From the NCBI RefSeq assembly GCF_008274585.1, contig NZ_VTRT01000002.1:310001-374000 (forward strand): DNA of 64,000 nt, given 5' to 3'. The notes beneath the pieces were generated by a model. That model made no database searches and was not told the origin of the DNA. It worked only from the letters and a program-made list of their open reading frames with translations. Positions 8,308-16,491 of the stretch are shown piece by piece (the stretch's first letter is position 1; each line of letters opens with the position of its first letter). The DNA comes from Pedobacter sp. BS3 (GTDB lineage Bacteria; Bacteroidota; Bacteroidia; Sphingobacteriales; Sphingobacteriaceae). The translations under genes were made by a program, and so were the position numbers.

Positions 8308-8414
8308 AAGTGGATGTTCTGTCAGGTAATGGCACACAACACCCAAATATACGCAACTTATTCACGCTTAAACAGATAAGTAAGAACCATAAAAAGCAGC
8401 GCTGCTCCGCGTAA

Positions 8415-8525
8415 ACTAAACCGAATGGAAGCGGATACCGGCCTCGTGCGTAATGCTTGCAGGCGTATGAGCGTACAGCCGGGCTATCGGAACCAAAGCC
8501 GTACAAGCATCGCTTTTCTAAAAAT
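8415..8525 (+). repeat. Dispersed repeat family A, copy 2
   Basis: The block begins CTAAACCGAATGGAAGCGGA, carries ACCGGCC, GTGCGTAATGC, GGCGTATGAGCG and AGCCGGGCTATC, and ends GCTTTTCTAAAA. It is nearly the same length as the copy at 22313-22422 and on the same strand. It sits between the start of the HEPN gene and the 3' end of the CBS/nucleotidyltransferase gene. A 64-codon open frame crossing it is not considered coding. Confidence 0.8.
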
Positions 8526-8596
8526 CAACCAACCTTTAAGACATTCAACTGAACCCACACCGCAACTTTTAACTTTCCACTCTCCACTCAACCGGC

Positions 8597-10504
8597 CTAT
8601 CCAAACAGGTTATTGGTGAATTTTACTTTGATGCCGCCTTGAAAATTTTCGATGGTTTTGAATATCTCTTTCAGCGTGACCTGCTCAATGCGGGTAAGGT
8701 TCTTAACGTGGATGTAGTTATCAGGTGTCACTTTATCCTGCGAAATCTGCATGGCCTGATGTTTGAGCCGCATGCCCATCAGGTAATAATAGGATTGCAT
8801 CAGCTCGTGAAATTCGGTTTCTGAAATAACACCTTTCTCTTGTAACGCCTTTAAGCGTTTACCGGTATTCTGCTCAAAAATGCGATGCTTCAGGGCGTAC
8901 ACACGCACCAGGTCAACAATCGGGGTCATTGCTTTTTTAATGTCAAATACCTCCTGGCTGTCGATGGTGGTGGTACGTATATTTCTGAAAAATGTGAGCG
9001 GCGGTTCATATTGCAGTGCATTTTTAGCCATATAGAAAAACAATTTCTCCATTGGCTTTTGCAGTTCTTCGTCTAAAAAGTTGTTCAGGTCGTCTACGAT
9101 GGTTTTATCGCCGTAAAGGCAACGGCAATCAAAAAAGGTCGAGAAATTAATCACGGTTTCGGGCAGCGATTCTTCCATCCAACGCCGGTAATTGCGTTTC
9201 CAGTGCGACAGCGAGTGTGTCCATTTGGGATTTTTTGCCATATAGCCGCCTGTACAGTAGCTAAACCCGATAAAATCGAGCCGTTTGGAAACCAGCGCCG
9301 AAAACTTCAGGAAATACTTCCGTACCTTTTCACGCTGCTCGTTGGCTTTGTCCTCGTAAATAATGGCATTATCCTGGTCGGTTTTAAGGGTTTGCTCTTT
9401 ACGGCCTTCGCTGCCTAAAACCACAAATGCAAATTTCGAGGGCGGCGTACCCATTTCGGCAATGGCGCCTTCAATAACTTTCAGGGCAATGGTATCGGCA
9501 ATGGTGGTAATTACCTCGTTCACAATTTCAGCATGTACTCCCCTGCTCAATAGCTGGTTAACAAACCCGGGAACCTGCTCCCACTTCCGCCTCAGCTCAT
9601 CGGCCGAGAGCGCCAGCTTTACCGACTGTATAAATACCAGCGGCGATTGCGCCTGCTCGCTCAACAGCTTATTACGACTGATAAAACCGAGATACTGATT
9701 GTTTTTACGGATAAGGAGATACCTGGTTTTGGTTTGAAACATCATTAATAAAGCCTCGTAGATGTAGGCATCGGCATCGATAGCTACAATGGGATTATCC
9801 ATCACATCTTTTGCCGGAACATCCGGGCTAAACCGGCGGGCAATTACATTATCCCGTAAGGTAATATCGGTAATATAGCCGGTTATGTTATTCGCCCCGT
9901 CTTTTACGAAGATACAGCTTACCCTGGCTGCGGCCATTTTCTGAGCGGCCTCATAAACCGGCGTATCCTCGCCGCACCACACAATATCACGATGTTCTAT
10001 AGCATCCAGGCGGCGGGAATACAATTGTTCTGACGCAATATAGCTTTCCTGGAACGCATTGGGACGTTTAAAAAAATGGGCAAATTCGTCATCCTGCATC
10101 CGGGCGGCAAAACCGGACATGAAATACCGGAAAAACTCATCGTAGGCCTTGCACAGGTTCCTGAAATCTTTACGAGGCAATGTGTAGACCAATGTACCTT
10201 TCCGGGCTATTACGGTACGCAATGAGCGTTTCCGGTTCAATAAAATAGAAATCCCTCCGTAACATTGACCGGACACATACTGCTCCTGCATCCGTTTATG
10301 GTGCGTACTGTCGTAATAAAAAGCCTCATACCCGCCTTCGGCAATAATATCCACGCCCTTCATTTTGGTAAGCTCCTGTTGGTATATTACCGTATCTTTT
10401 TTATACCGGGTTTCCTGCAGGCTTTCGGCAACGCCCTGCAAAACTTCCCCGGGTAAACTATCAAAAGGCTTTACTGTTTTTAAAAGCTCCGCTTTACTAC
10501 CCAT
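8597..10504 (-). CDS. cNMP-binding / CBS / DUF294 nucleotidyltransferase signalling protein
   Basis: The 635-residue cytoplasmic protein has, in order, a cyclic-nucleotide-binding-like domain (about 15-135), a pair of CBS domains (about 170-290, adenine-nucleotide sensors), a DUF294 nucleotidyltransferase-like domain (about 300-460) with GSEGRKEQ at 364-371 and the acidic pair DQD at 376-378, and a helical C-terminal DUF294_C domain. It is predicted to be a uridylyltransferase-like regulator, but no target is established. The start overlaps the end of the exonuclease gene by 25 bases, so the two are translated from one message. DUF294 proteins frequently neighbour DnaQ-type exonucleases, which supports a functional link. 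Confidence 0.88.
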   Translation of the reverse strand: MGSKAELLKTVKPFDSLPGEVLQGVAESLQETRYKKDTVIYQQELTKMKGVDIIAEGGYEAFYYDSTHHKRMQEQYVSGQCYGGISILLNRKRSLRTVIARKGTLVYTLPRKDFRNLCKAYDEFFRYFMSGFAARMQDDEFAHFFKRPNAFQESYIASEQLYSRRLDAIEHRDIVWCGEDTPVYEAAQKMAAARVSCIFVKDGANNITGYITDITLRDNVIARRFSPDVPAKDVMDNPIVAIDADAYIYEALLMMFQTKTRYLLIRKNNQYLGFISRNKLLSEQAQSPLVFIQSVKLALSADELRRKWEQVPGFVNQLLSRGVHAEIVNEVITTIADTIALKVIEGAIAEMGTPPSKFAFVVLGSEGRKEQTLKTDQDNAIIYEDKANEQREKVRKYFLKFSALVSKRLDFIGFSYCTGGYMAKNPKWTHSLSHWKRNYRRWMEESLPETVINFSTFFDCRCLYGDKTIVDDLNNFLDEELQKPMEKLFFYMAKNALQYEPPLTFFRNIRTTTIDSQEVFDIKKAMTPIVDLVRVYALKHRIFEQNTGKRLKALQEKGVISETEFHELMQSYYYLMGMRLKHQAMQISQDKVTPDNYIHVKNLTRIEQVTLKEIFKTIENFQGGIKVKFTNNLFG

Positions 10505-11199
10505 ATCCAGGCAATAATTAAAATAATAAGTACAATCAGTAGAATGAGCTGCAGTGTCCGGCTGCGATTATCAGTTACCTCGTACCCTTCTATCGTTATA
10601 CGGCTTTGCTTCTCTAATTGTTCTTCGTTTATGTCATTTCGCCTGATGAGCAGGAAGAAACACTCGGCTGTTGCCTGCGCATCGGCTAAGGCATTATGTT
10701 GAAAATGAAATTTCTTACCAAAAAGCATGGTATACAATTCATTGAGCCGCAGGTAATTGACAGCAGGATTACGCACCAGGTGCCGCGTGGCAAGCATGGT
10801 GCAGAACACGGGGAAATTTTTAAGCGGGTTATCTTTACCGATGCGGGAAAAATCGGCCCCGATAACATGATAGTCCAGCTCCATAAAATGCCCGGCCACA
10901 ATGGGCTGGTATTGGTTAAGGTCTTCTTCCAGTTTTGACAGTACCTCCACACGGGGTACGCCATTGTCATTTAAAAATTTACGGGTTATGCCGTGCACCT
11001 TTACGGCCGAAGGCTCTATATTGAAATCACAATCGCTGATGTAATGATTTTCCTGTTTAACCATATCGCCATTCCTGGTATAAACCACCCAGGCCATCTG
11101 CACCGCATGGGGCCAGTTTTTATCCTTGGAATATGGCACATTCCACTTGCGTGGTAGCCCTGAGGTTTCGGTATCAATAAATAGCAGATAATCTCTCAC
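10480..11199 (-). CDS. DnaQ-like 3'-5' exonuclease with C-terminal membrane helix
   Basis: The 239-residue protein has a DEDDh exonuclease fold: FIDTETSG gives D9 and E11, AGHFMELDYH gives D109, and HNALADAQA gives H168 and D173. It should hydrolyse single-stranded DNA or RNA from the 3' end with two metal ions. Unusually, the last 25 residues form one strong hydrophobic segment (about 215-234) followed by VVKRSF, a tail-anchor arrangement that would hold the nuclease at the inner membrane facing the cytoplasm. The start codon is GTG at 11199. It is the first gene of a two-gene unit with the CBS/nucleotidyltransferase protein. Confidence 0.85.
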   Translation of the reverse strand: MRDYLLFIDTETSGLPRKWNVPYSKDKNWPHAVQMAWVVYTRNGDMVKQENHYISDCDFNIEPSAVKVHGITRKFLNDNGVPRVEVLSKLEEDLNQYQPIVAGHFMELDYHVIGADFSRIGKDNPLKNFPVFCTMLATRHLVRNPAVNYLRLNELYTMLFGKKFHFQHNALADAQATAECFFLLIRRNDINEEQLEKQSRITIEGYEVTDNRSRTLQLILLIVLIILIIAWIWVVKRSF

Positions 11200-11261
11200 A
11201 GAATCAATATAAATGAATACCCGGGCTTAGGATTAGATGTTAACTCATTTCGTATCAGCTA

Positions 11262-11296
11262 CAAATATACAAGTACAGTATAAAATAATTTGCAAA
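11262..11296 (-). promoter_or_regulatory. Candidate promoter for the exonuclease gene
   Basis: Read on the minus strand, TATATTTG at 11269-11262 matches the Bacteroidota TAnnTTTG box. A TTTG at 11296-11293 lies 23 bases upstream, slightly farther than the usual 19-21, so the -33 part is weak. Confidence 0.4.
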
Positions 11297-11332
11297 ATAT
11301 ACGTTATATGCACATGCGTTAATATCTATTGC

Positions 11333-11363
11333 TTGACATTTCTGTCCGGATTTTATATATTAG
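11333..11363 (+). promoter_or_regulatory. Candidate promoter for the LysM transglycosylase gene
   Basis: TTG at 11333-11335 and TATATTAG at 11356-11363 (7 of 8 to TAnnTTTG) are separated by 20 bases, the expected spacing. It lies downstream of the in-frame codon at 11329, which is why the ATG at 11395 was chosen as the start. GGAG follows the box as a possible ribosome-binding site. Confidence 0.5.
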
Positions 11364-11394
11364 GAGCAAAAGGGGATTTTTAATTGTGATTAAA

Positions 11395-12522
11395 ATGATG
11401 AGAAAGCATACCGTGTTAGCTGTACTTTTTGGATGTGTGCTGATTTTGGGTAGACCGTTAACAAGCAGTGCTTCAACGCCGGAGAAATATATGGCCGGCG
11501 ACCCGGCATATTACAAAATATCGCTCGAAGCCTTGCAAAACGTGGTTCCGCTCACCTATAACCCATCTGTACGAAACATGATAGACAGCTACCTGGCCAA
11601 TCAACGAGGTCGCTTTGCCCGTGTTGTCGGGTTATCCAAATATTACTTCCCGATTTATGAGAAAGTGTTAAAAGAGAACAATGTACCCGAAGAACTGAAA
11701 TATCTTTCCATTGTCGAGTCATCACTTAACCCCTATGCACTTTCATCGGCCGGAGCTGCCGGCCCCTGGCAATTTTTATACGAAATGGGCAAATTATACG
11801 GGTTAACCGTTAATGACACCATCGACGAGCGCCGCGACCCGGCCATTGCCTGTAAAGCGGCAGCCCGCTACCTGCTGGATTCGTACAATATGTACGGCGA
11901 CTGGCTGCTGGCTATTGCCTCGTACAATTGCGGTCGCAATAACATCAAATGGGCTATGGAAGAAGCCCCCGGGGCAAAAGATTATTGGTCGCTCAGGCCT
12001 TACCTGCCCGTAGAAACGCAAAATTATGTACCAGCCTATATCGCTACCGTTTACATCATGAACAACTACCAGCGGCACGGCATTTACCCCATTGAGCCGG
12101 ATTTCACCACCGAAACACAAACGGTAACCGTTAAGCAGCCCGTCGCATTAGACGTACTTGCAAAAACGGCCAATACCAGCCTGAATACCATTTGCCTGTT
12201 AAACCCGGCGTATAAAACGTTAACCGTTAAAGCTTCGGAAACCAGGCCCGTAAACCTGGTGCTGCCTGTTATGCCTGGCTACCAGTATAACGCTGTTTGC
12301 GCATTATTAGGCTTGCCCATTCCCAAACCGGATGCTCCTGCGCAACCGGCAGTGGCAAAAACCCGTTACGTAATTATGTACACCGTGCAGCATGGCGATA
12401 CGCTGGAATCTATTTCCAGCAAATTCAAAGACACCAGCGAAGACGAGATCAAGTCGGTTAACAACCTTACTGACACCAATCCGTTGAAAGAAGGCATGGT
12501 TATTAAAATACGGCAAGGGTAG
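11395..12522 (+). CDS. MltD-like lytic transglycosylase with LysM
   Basis: From the ATG at 11395 the protein has 375 residues: a signal peptide (VLAVLFGCVLILG, then a cleavable SSAS region), a lytic-transglycosylase SLT domain and a C-terminal LysM module. The catalytic Glu lies in SIVESSLNPYALSSAGAAGP, typical of the MltD/Slt family, and ASYNCGRNNI is a second hallmark. The LysM repeat (YTVQHGDTLESISSKF, about residues 342-375) binds peptidoglycan. It cleaves glycan strands in the periplasm for wall remodelling. An alternative ATG lies one codon later. It is divergent from the exonuclease gene and appears to be monocistronic. Confidence 0.9.
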   Translation: MMRKHTVLAVLFGCVLILGRPLTSSASTPEKYMAGDPAYYKISLEALQNVVPLTYNPSVRNMIDSYLANQRGRFARVVGLSKYYFPIYEKVLKENNVPEELKYLSIVESSLNPYALSSAGAAGPWQFLYEMGKLYGLTVNDTIDERRDPAIACKAAARYLLDSYNMYGDWLLAIASYNCGRNNIKWAMEEAPGAKDYWSLRPYLPVETQNYVPAYIATVYIMNNYQRHGIYPIEPDFTTETQTVTVKQPVALDVLAKTANTSLNTICLLNPAYKTLTVKASETRPVNLVLPVMPGYQYNAVCALLGLPIPKPDAPAQPAVAKTRYVIMYTVQHGDTLESISSKFKDTSEDEIKSVNNLTDTNPLKEGMVIKIRQG

Positions 12523-12527
12523 TTTTT

Positions 12528-12632
12528 GGACAGAAACAAGAACATAGAATCAAGAGACAAGACATAGAGAGGCAAAAGGTAGAAGGTTTAGGGTGTAAGG
12601 CTCAATACGCAATACTCATTACTCAATACCAG
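12528..12632. repeat. Degenerate heptamer repeats after the transglycosylase gene
   Basis: Two degenerate series follow the stop codon: a CAAGAnA/ACAAGAC-like series at 12528-12575 and TCAATAC, GCAATAC, TCATTAC, TCAATAC at about 12601-12630. The first resembles the sequence at 15171-15215. All units are about 7 bases long. The 12523-13186 gap holds only repeats. Confidence 0.55.
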
Positions 12633-12667
12633 TTCTAGGGTTGGGGTAAGGCCAAGCAACTAATTTT

Positions 12668-12787
12668 CCAGAAAAGCATAACCCGCGTATTATCGGTTGC
12701 GGTAGTCCGGCTTTACGCTCATACGCCTCCGATACCTCGTGGGGCCTAACCGCACAAGGCCGGTGTCCGCTCAATCCGGTTTAGTTA
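12668..12787 (-). repeat. Dispersed repeat family A, copy 3
   Basis: Read on the minus strand it starts CTAAACCGGATTGAGCGGAC, continues ACCGGCCTTGTGCGG and GGCGTATGAGCGTAAAGCCG, and ends near GCTTTTCTGGAAAA. It lies between the convergent 3' ends of the transglycosylase and methyltransferase genes, next to a family B element. Confidence 0.78.
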
Positions 12788-12869
12788 ACTTCAGGCAATG
12801 CAAGAAACTAATAACCACTGCAATGATCCGTTAAGAACATTTTAAATTTCATAAAATAATGTTTTATTA

Positions 12870-13120
12870 GGGCTGACCAAAAGCTCCCGTCATCCCGATC
12901 CCGAAGTTTCGCATAGGCGTCAGGTTAATTTTAGGAATCCACTATCAATCTATTGATTTCTAGACAGTTATTAGTGAAAAGCAGTAAGTGAAGTGGCAGC
13001 ACAGACAGAAGTACTTAGGAAGAAAATTTTGCTTCGCAGCTACTTCGTGGTCTCCTCTCCCGGTCCCGTACGTACGGGAGGGATCGAAATGACGCTGCTT
13101 TTTGACTTTTTGGTCAGCCC
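12870..13120. repeat. Dispersed inverted-repeat element, family B, copy 2
   Basis: The ends are GGGCTGACCAAAAGC and GCTTTTTGACTTTTTGGTC followed by AGCCC, forming terminal inverted repeats. The right half matches copy 1 closely (CAGAAGTACTTAGGAA, GCAGCTACTTCGTGGTCTCC, CCCGTACGTACGGG). About 85 bases of extra internal sequence explain the longer length. Its left part, AAAAGCTCCCGTCATCCCGA, is shared exactly with 24311 onward. Confidence 0.75.
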
Positions 13121-13186
13121 CGGCTGAAGCTATGATGTCTTCACTGTCCATCCATAATTACCATATCTATGAGTTTTAAACATCTT

Positions 13187-13819
13187 CTAATATTTTTCGT
13201 ACACCATCGCCTCTATGAAACCCTTAAAGAACACATCGCGACTTACTTGCCGGTAGGAATATTTCTCAAAAAATTGTTTCATCCCGGGCAATTTACAGGC
13301 TTGTACCCTACACAACAACCTGAACAACGCATACATCATCCGCAGCAGTACCCGTTGCCAGAAACTGTTACCAACAATCTGAAAATCTGTATAAAACCAT
13401 TTACCATGATGCTTTAAACAGGCGTTCAACCTGTTAAATACCTGCTCAGCATAAAATAATGAGAAATTATCGAACAGGAAGTTAGTGATTATTACGTCAA
13501 CCTTTTCTTCAGGTATATAGGTATCAACCGGCTGATTAACAAAAACAATCCGGTTGGCGCCAGTCTGCCTTTTCCGGGCATGAGCAATCATTTTGGCAGA
13601 TAGCTCAACGTAAATAATGGTTAACCCCGATGGATGTATAAGAGCAATATCTTCCAGGACGCGTCCTGTACCACCACCGGCAATCAGTACGGTAGCGCCA
13701 GCCGGGATATAAGATAATGCATAACGTTCGGCCATCCGCAATGCCTTGCCAAATACCAATGCAGAAAGCCGGTCATAAAACCAGGCGGCATTATCGTAAT
13801 TGTTATACTCTCCTTTCAT
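13187..13819 (-). CDS. Class I SAM-dependent methyltransferase
   Basis: The 210-residue protein has a Rossmann-type SAM-binding motif I (VLIAGGGTGRVLED, about 44-57), an acidic residue after strand 2 (IIYVELS) and the motif-IV-like DVIITNFLFDNF. It is cytoplasmic and resembles small-molecule methyltransferases of the UbiE/COQ5 type, but the substrate cannot be read from sequence. It is divergent from the CrtA-like gene with about 60 bases between starts, so the pair may share regulation. Downstream it converges on a repeat-filled gap. Confidence 0.8.
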   Translation of the reverse strand: MKGEYNNYDNAAWFYDRLSALVFGKALRMAERYALSYIPAGATVLIAGGGTGRVLEDIALIHPSGLTIIYVELSAKMIAHARKRQTGANRIVFVNQPVDTYIPEEKVDVIITNFLFDNFSLFYAEQVFNRLNACLKHHGKWFYTDFQIVGNSFWQRVLLRMMYALFRLLCRVQACKLPGMKQFFEKYSYRQVSRDVFFKGFIEAMVYEKY

Positions 13820-13849
13820 GATGTTGCCTTACAATATTGCACAATTGAT

Positions 13850-13857
13850 TACTTTTG
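13850..13857 (+). promoter_or_regulatory. TAnnTTTG box of the CrtA-like gene
   Basis: TACTTTTG matches the Bacteroidota -7 consensus exactly. Its last three bases are the TTG that would otherwise be taken as the start codon, which argues for the downstream GTG at 13879. A TTG at 13824-13826, 23 bases upstream, is a loose -33 candidate. Confidence 0.45.
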
Positions 13858-13878
13858 AACAAATTCCCCCAACAGAAC

Positions 13879-14592
13879 GTGATCGTATCGTTGAGCATTA
13901 TCCGTTATAAAAAAAGATTCATTCCCTTTGCCCTGCTGGCAATGGCTGTTCATCGTTTGCCGTTACTTATAACAAAAGGCTGCACATTCCGGAAACTATT
14001 GGGAAGCGGGAAAAACGGAGAGTTTACACTTCAGCCCGATTTACAGCAGTGGGCATTGTTAACTGTCTGGAAAACACAAGATGATTGCGACCGGTTTTAC
14101 CGGACATCGTTCATAGCCAGATGGTGGCATTTTTTTGGCTGCGAATTATGGACTATTACCTGCGAGCCCTTATCCAGTCACGGACAATGGAACGGTAAAA
14201 ATCCTTTTGCCACAGATAAGCAGAAAAGCAGCTATGAGGGCCCGGTTGTTGTGCTCACACGGGCAACTATTCGCCTTTCTAAGGTAAAAAGCTTCTGGAA
14301 ACACGTAGCTGATGTTGCCAAAATGATGGCTGAGGCTCCCGGTTACATTACTTCGTTTAGCATCGGCGAAGCCCCACTCTTTTTACAGGCCACATTCTCT
14401 ATATGGCAGGATGCGGATAGCATGAAAACTTTCGCTTATCAATCGCAACAGCATAGCCAGGTTATCCGCAAAACCCGTGAAGAGAACTGGTACAGCGAAG
14501 AGCTGTTCGCCCGCTTTATACCCATTAAAACCGACGGAACCATTAAAGGAAAAGACCCACTAAAGAGTAGAAAGTTAAAAGTAGAAAGTTAA
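13879..14592 (+). CDS. Spheroidene monooxygenase (CrtA)-like protein
   Basis: The 237-residue protein (from GTG 13879) matches the CrtA-like family. Signatures are FRKLLGSGKNGEFT, QQWALLTVW, GPVVVLTRATIR, a SIGEAP segment, ATFSIW and NWYSEELFARF. CrtA enzymes are haem-dependent and oxygenate acyclic carotenoids, but many Bacteroidota homologues stand alone and their substrate is unknown. No ATG exists in the N-terminal region. The promoter-like box overlapping the TTG at 13855 makes the GTG (VIVSLSIIRY) the better start. The last eight or so residues (SRKLKVES) are encoded by a tandem repeat, so the original stop has apparently been replaced. No other carotenoid gene is in the window. Confidence 0.75.
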   Translation: MIVSLSIIRYKKRFIPFALLAMAVHRLPLLITKGCTFRKLLGSGKNGEFTLQPDLQQWALLTVWKTQDDCDRFYRTSFIARWWHFFGCELWTITCEPLSSHGQWNGKNPFATDKQKSSYEGPVVVLTRATIRLSKVKSFWKHVADVAKMMAEAPGYITSFSIGEAPLFLQATFSIWQDADSMKTFAYQSQQHSQVIRKTREENWYSEELFARFIPIKTDGTIKGKDPLKSRKLKVES

Positions 14593-14706
14593 AAGTAGAA
14601 AGTTAAAAGTAGAAAGTTAAAAGTAGAAAGTTAAAAGTAGAAAGTTAAAAGTAGAAAGTTAAAAGTAGAAAGTTAAAAGTAGAAAGTTAAAAGTAGAAAG
14701 TTAAAA
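14567..14706. repeat. Perfect 14-bp tandem repeat, ten units
   Basis: Ten head-to-tail copies of GTAGAAAGTTAAAA (two heptamers) begin inside the 3' end of the CrtA-like gene and continue past its stop codon. Degenerate GCTAAAAGCC/AAAAGTT units run on to about 14770, close to the next start codon. Confidence 0.92.
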
Positions 14707-14773
14707 CCCAAGGCTAAAAGCCAAAAGCTAATGGCTAAAAGCCAAAAGTTAAAAGCCAATTAAAAGTTACATT

Positions 14774-15019
14774 ATGAGAGTTGTTGCAGAATTACCACGT
14801 CCCGATTGTAAGATCACCATATTTTTCATGAACGGAAAGTTCATCATTAAGATTGAAAAAGGCTCGTTAGAACAAACCTATAAGCTGGCAGAGATGGATC
14901 TGATCAACGGTTTAGACGACGTATTTAAGTTGCTGGATGAGGAATTTATACAAAGCGTTATAGAGCGTTTCAAATTGATGTCGGCAGATTTCAGGGCGGC
15001 GTACTCCCGTAGCCAGTAA
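14774..15019 (+). CDS. Conserved hypothetical protein, 81 residues
   Basis: The short protein (MRVVAELPRPDCKITIFFMN at the start) alternates beta-type and helical segments, has no signal peptide and no membrane helix. It looks like a compact alpha/beta protein, and I recall similar uncharacterised proteins in Sphingobacteriaceae. Reading-frame quality is good and the start codon follows directly on a repeat block. Function unknown. Downstream is a heptamer repeat. Confidence 0.6.
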   Translation: MRVVAELPRPDCKITIFFMNGKFIIKIEKGSLEQTYKLAEMDLINGLDDVFKLLDEEFIQSVIERFKLMSADFRAAYSRSQ

Positions 15020-15125
15020 ACAATGGACAGTGGATAATGGACAGTGGATAGTTGACAATGGACAATGGACAATGGATAATGGATAATGGATAGTTGACAA
15101 TGGACAGTGGACGATTGACAGATGA
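15020..15125. repeat. Heptamer repeat TGGACAA and variants
   Basis: About fifteen 7-base units (TGGACAA, TGGACAG, TGGATAA, TTGACAA) follow the stop codon of the 81-residue gene. The remaining 15126-15754 gap contains a further degenerate CAAGAAA/CAAGACA stretch near 15171-15215 and a very AT-rich region at 15400-15600 with no gene or clear RNA. Three overlapping minus-strand open frames across the repeat are artefacts. Confidence 0.85.
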
Positions 15126-15741
15126 TGGACAGGGAACGTACGTCATGGTGGATGGTATAGCCGGGAAGCAAGAGAGAGGCAAAAACATGGATTCAAGAAA
15201 CAAGACAGAAAGATAAAGTAGAAAACAGTAAGGTTGAGCGAAGAGAAGTTCCGGCGATTCGTAAAAGTGAAGCATAAGGCAGCGAAAGGGTGAATAACAA
15301 TTGAGTAATACAACAATTAGGCTTCTCAATATCAAACGCCACAAATACTTCAATAAAATATATTCACACATCTGCAAATCAATATATTATATATTAAAAC
15401 AAAATATTATTTTGAAAAAAGGATACAAGAAAGCAAAATCCAAAGCAAATAAATAGCATAACTTAAATATAATCTACAGAACTGTAATATTAATTATTTG
15501 ATTTACAAATTTTTATAAAATTTACAAAATTAAATTTTGAAGCCATTTTTCGCCAAATTTTATTTTGAAATCTCAAAAAAGCACTTGTTCTAAGGCGAGA
15601 TAGCTGAGTAAATCAACCTCATCATACAGGCTTCTTTTAACATTCCATTTCCCGGTTTCCTGCATACTTCCCCCTACCCTATTTTTACCGAAACCAGTTT
15701 TTTATATCATCATATTGACTGTGATTAAAAATATTTTTTGC

Positions 15742-15749
15742 TAATTTTG
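15742..15749 (+). promoter_or_regulatory. TAnnTTTG box just before the DUF6580-like gene
   Basis: TAATTTTG fits the -7 consensus and ends five bases before the ATG at 15755, so the transcript would have a very short leader or none. No well-spaced -33 element was found. Confidence 0.4.
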
Positions 15750-15754
15750 ACCTT

Positions 15755-16303
15755 ATGATTCGTCACGAAAACATTCAACGTATTTTGGTATTGGTAGCTT
15801 TCGTAGTGTTTGCTGCAGGTACCAGGGCCATGCCCTTATTTATTCCTCATATCTGGAACTTCACCGCGGTTGGTGCATTGGCGGTATTTGCCGGAGCACA
15901 GTTTAAAGATAAACGACTGGCACTAATTGTTCCCCTGGTTGCCATGGCTTTGTCTGACCTCTTTTTAGGTAATGGCTTTAACATGGTAGTGTACGCCGGT
16001 TTTATTGCGATGGTAATCTGCGGAATGGTAATTGCAAAAAACATTTCCGTGTTTAATGTAGGCTGTGCGTCTATAGCGGGAGCTGTTATATTTTTCCTGA
16101 TCACTAATTTAGCGGTGGTATATTCAGATTATTCATTGTATCCGCACAATATCAATGGCATCATTCAATCGTACATTATGGGGCTTCCATTCTTGCGGAA
16201 TATGATTATCGGCGATGCTATCTACGGCATTATTCTATTTGGCGGATTTTACCTGCTGGAGAAACGCTATCCAAAGCTGTCTTTAAATTACAGCAAATCC
16301 TAA
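15755..16303 (+). CDS. Integral membrane protein, DUF6580-like
   Basis: The 182-residue protein is almost entirely hydrophobic, with about five to six membrane helices. The segment around TRAMPLFIPHIWNFTAVGAL and the ALSDLFLGNGFNMVVYAGF loop suit the DUF6580 family of putative transporters, which resembles ECF-type S components. The ligand is unknown. No energy-coupling partner lies beside it. It is followed by a strong terminator, so it forms its own transcription unit. Confidence 0.7.
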   Translation: MIRHENIQRILVLVAFVVFAAGTRAMPLFIPHIWNFTAVGALAVFAGAQFKDKRLALIVPLVAMALSDLFLGNGFNMVVYAGFIAMVICGMVIAKNISVFNVGCASIAGAVIFFLITNLAVVYSDYSLYPHNINGIIQSYIMGLPFLRNMIIGDAIYGIILFGGFYLLEKRYPKLSLNYSKS

Positions 16304-16347
16304 GAAATAAACATACATTTTCCGGTACTGTCCGGATACCTCGAAGC

Positions 16348-16382
16348 AAGCCCGCAATTCATTTCGCGGGCTTGTTTGTTTT
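16348..16382 (+). terminator. Rho-independent terminator after the DUF6580-like gene
   Basis: AAGCCCGC at 16348-16355 pairs perfectly with GCGGGCTT at 16366-16373 and is followed by GTTTGTTTT. Confidence 0.85.
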
Positions 16383-16491
16383 AACCTGCTATCAATGGCA
16401 AAAAATTTTTCGTATCCGCTGTAGCGGAATCCTAAATCATCTCGTTTCATCAATAGTAAATACGGTTAATCATCTTTAATTATTGAAAACT

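Noticed and set aside
8425-8619. 64-codon plus-strand open frame
   Set aside because: It is formed by family A repeat copy 2 and runs antisense into the CBS/nucleotidyltransferase gene.
12960-13151. 63-codon minus-strand open frame
   Set aside because: It is contained in the family B copy and is not open in the other copy.
14878-15377. Overlapping minus-strand open frames with Leu/Ser/Ile/His-rich sequence
   Set aside because: They translate the TGGACAA heptamer repeat on the wrong strand and have periodic low-complexity composition.
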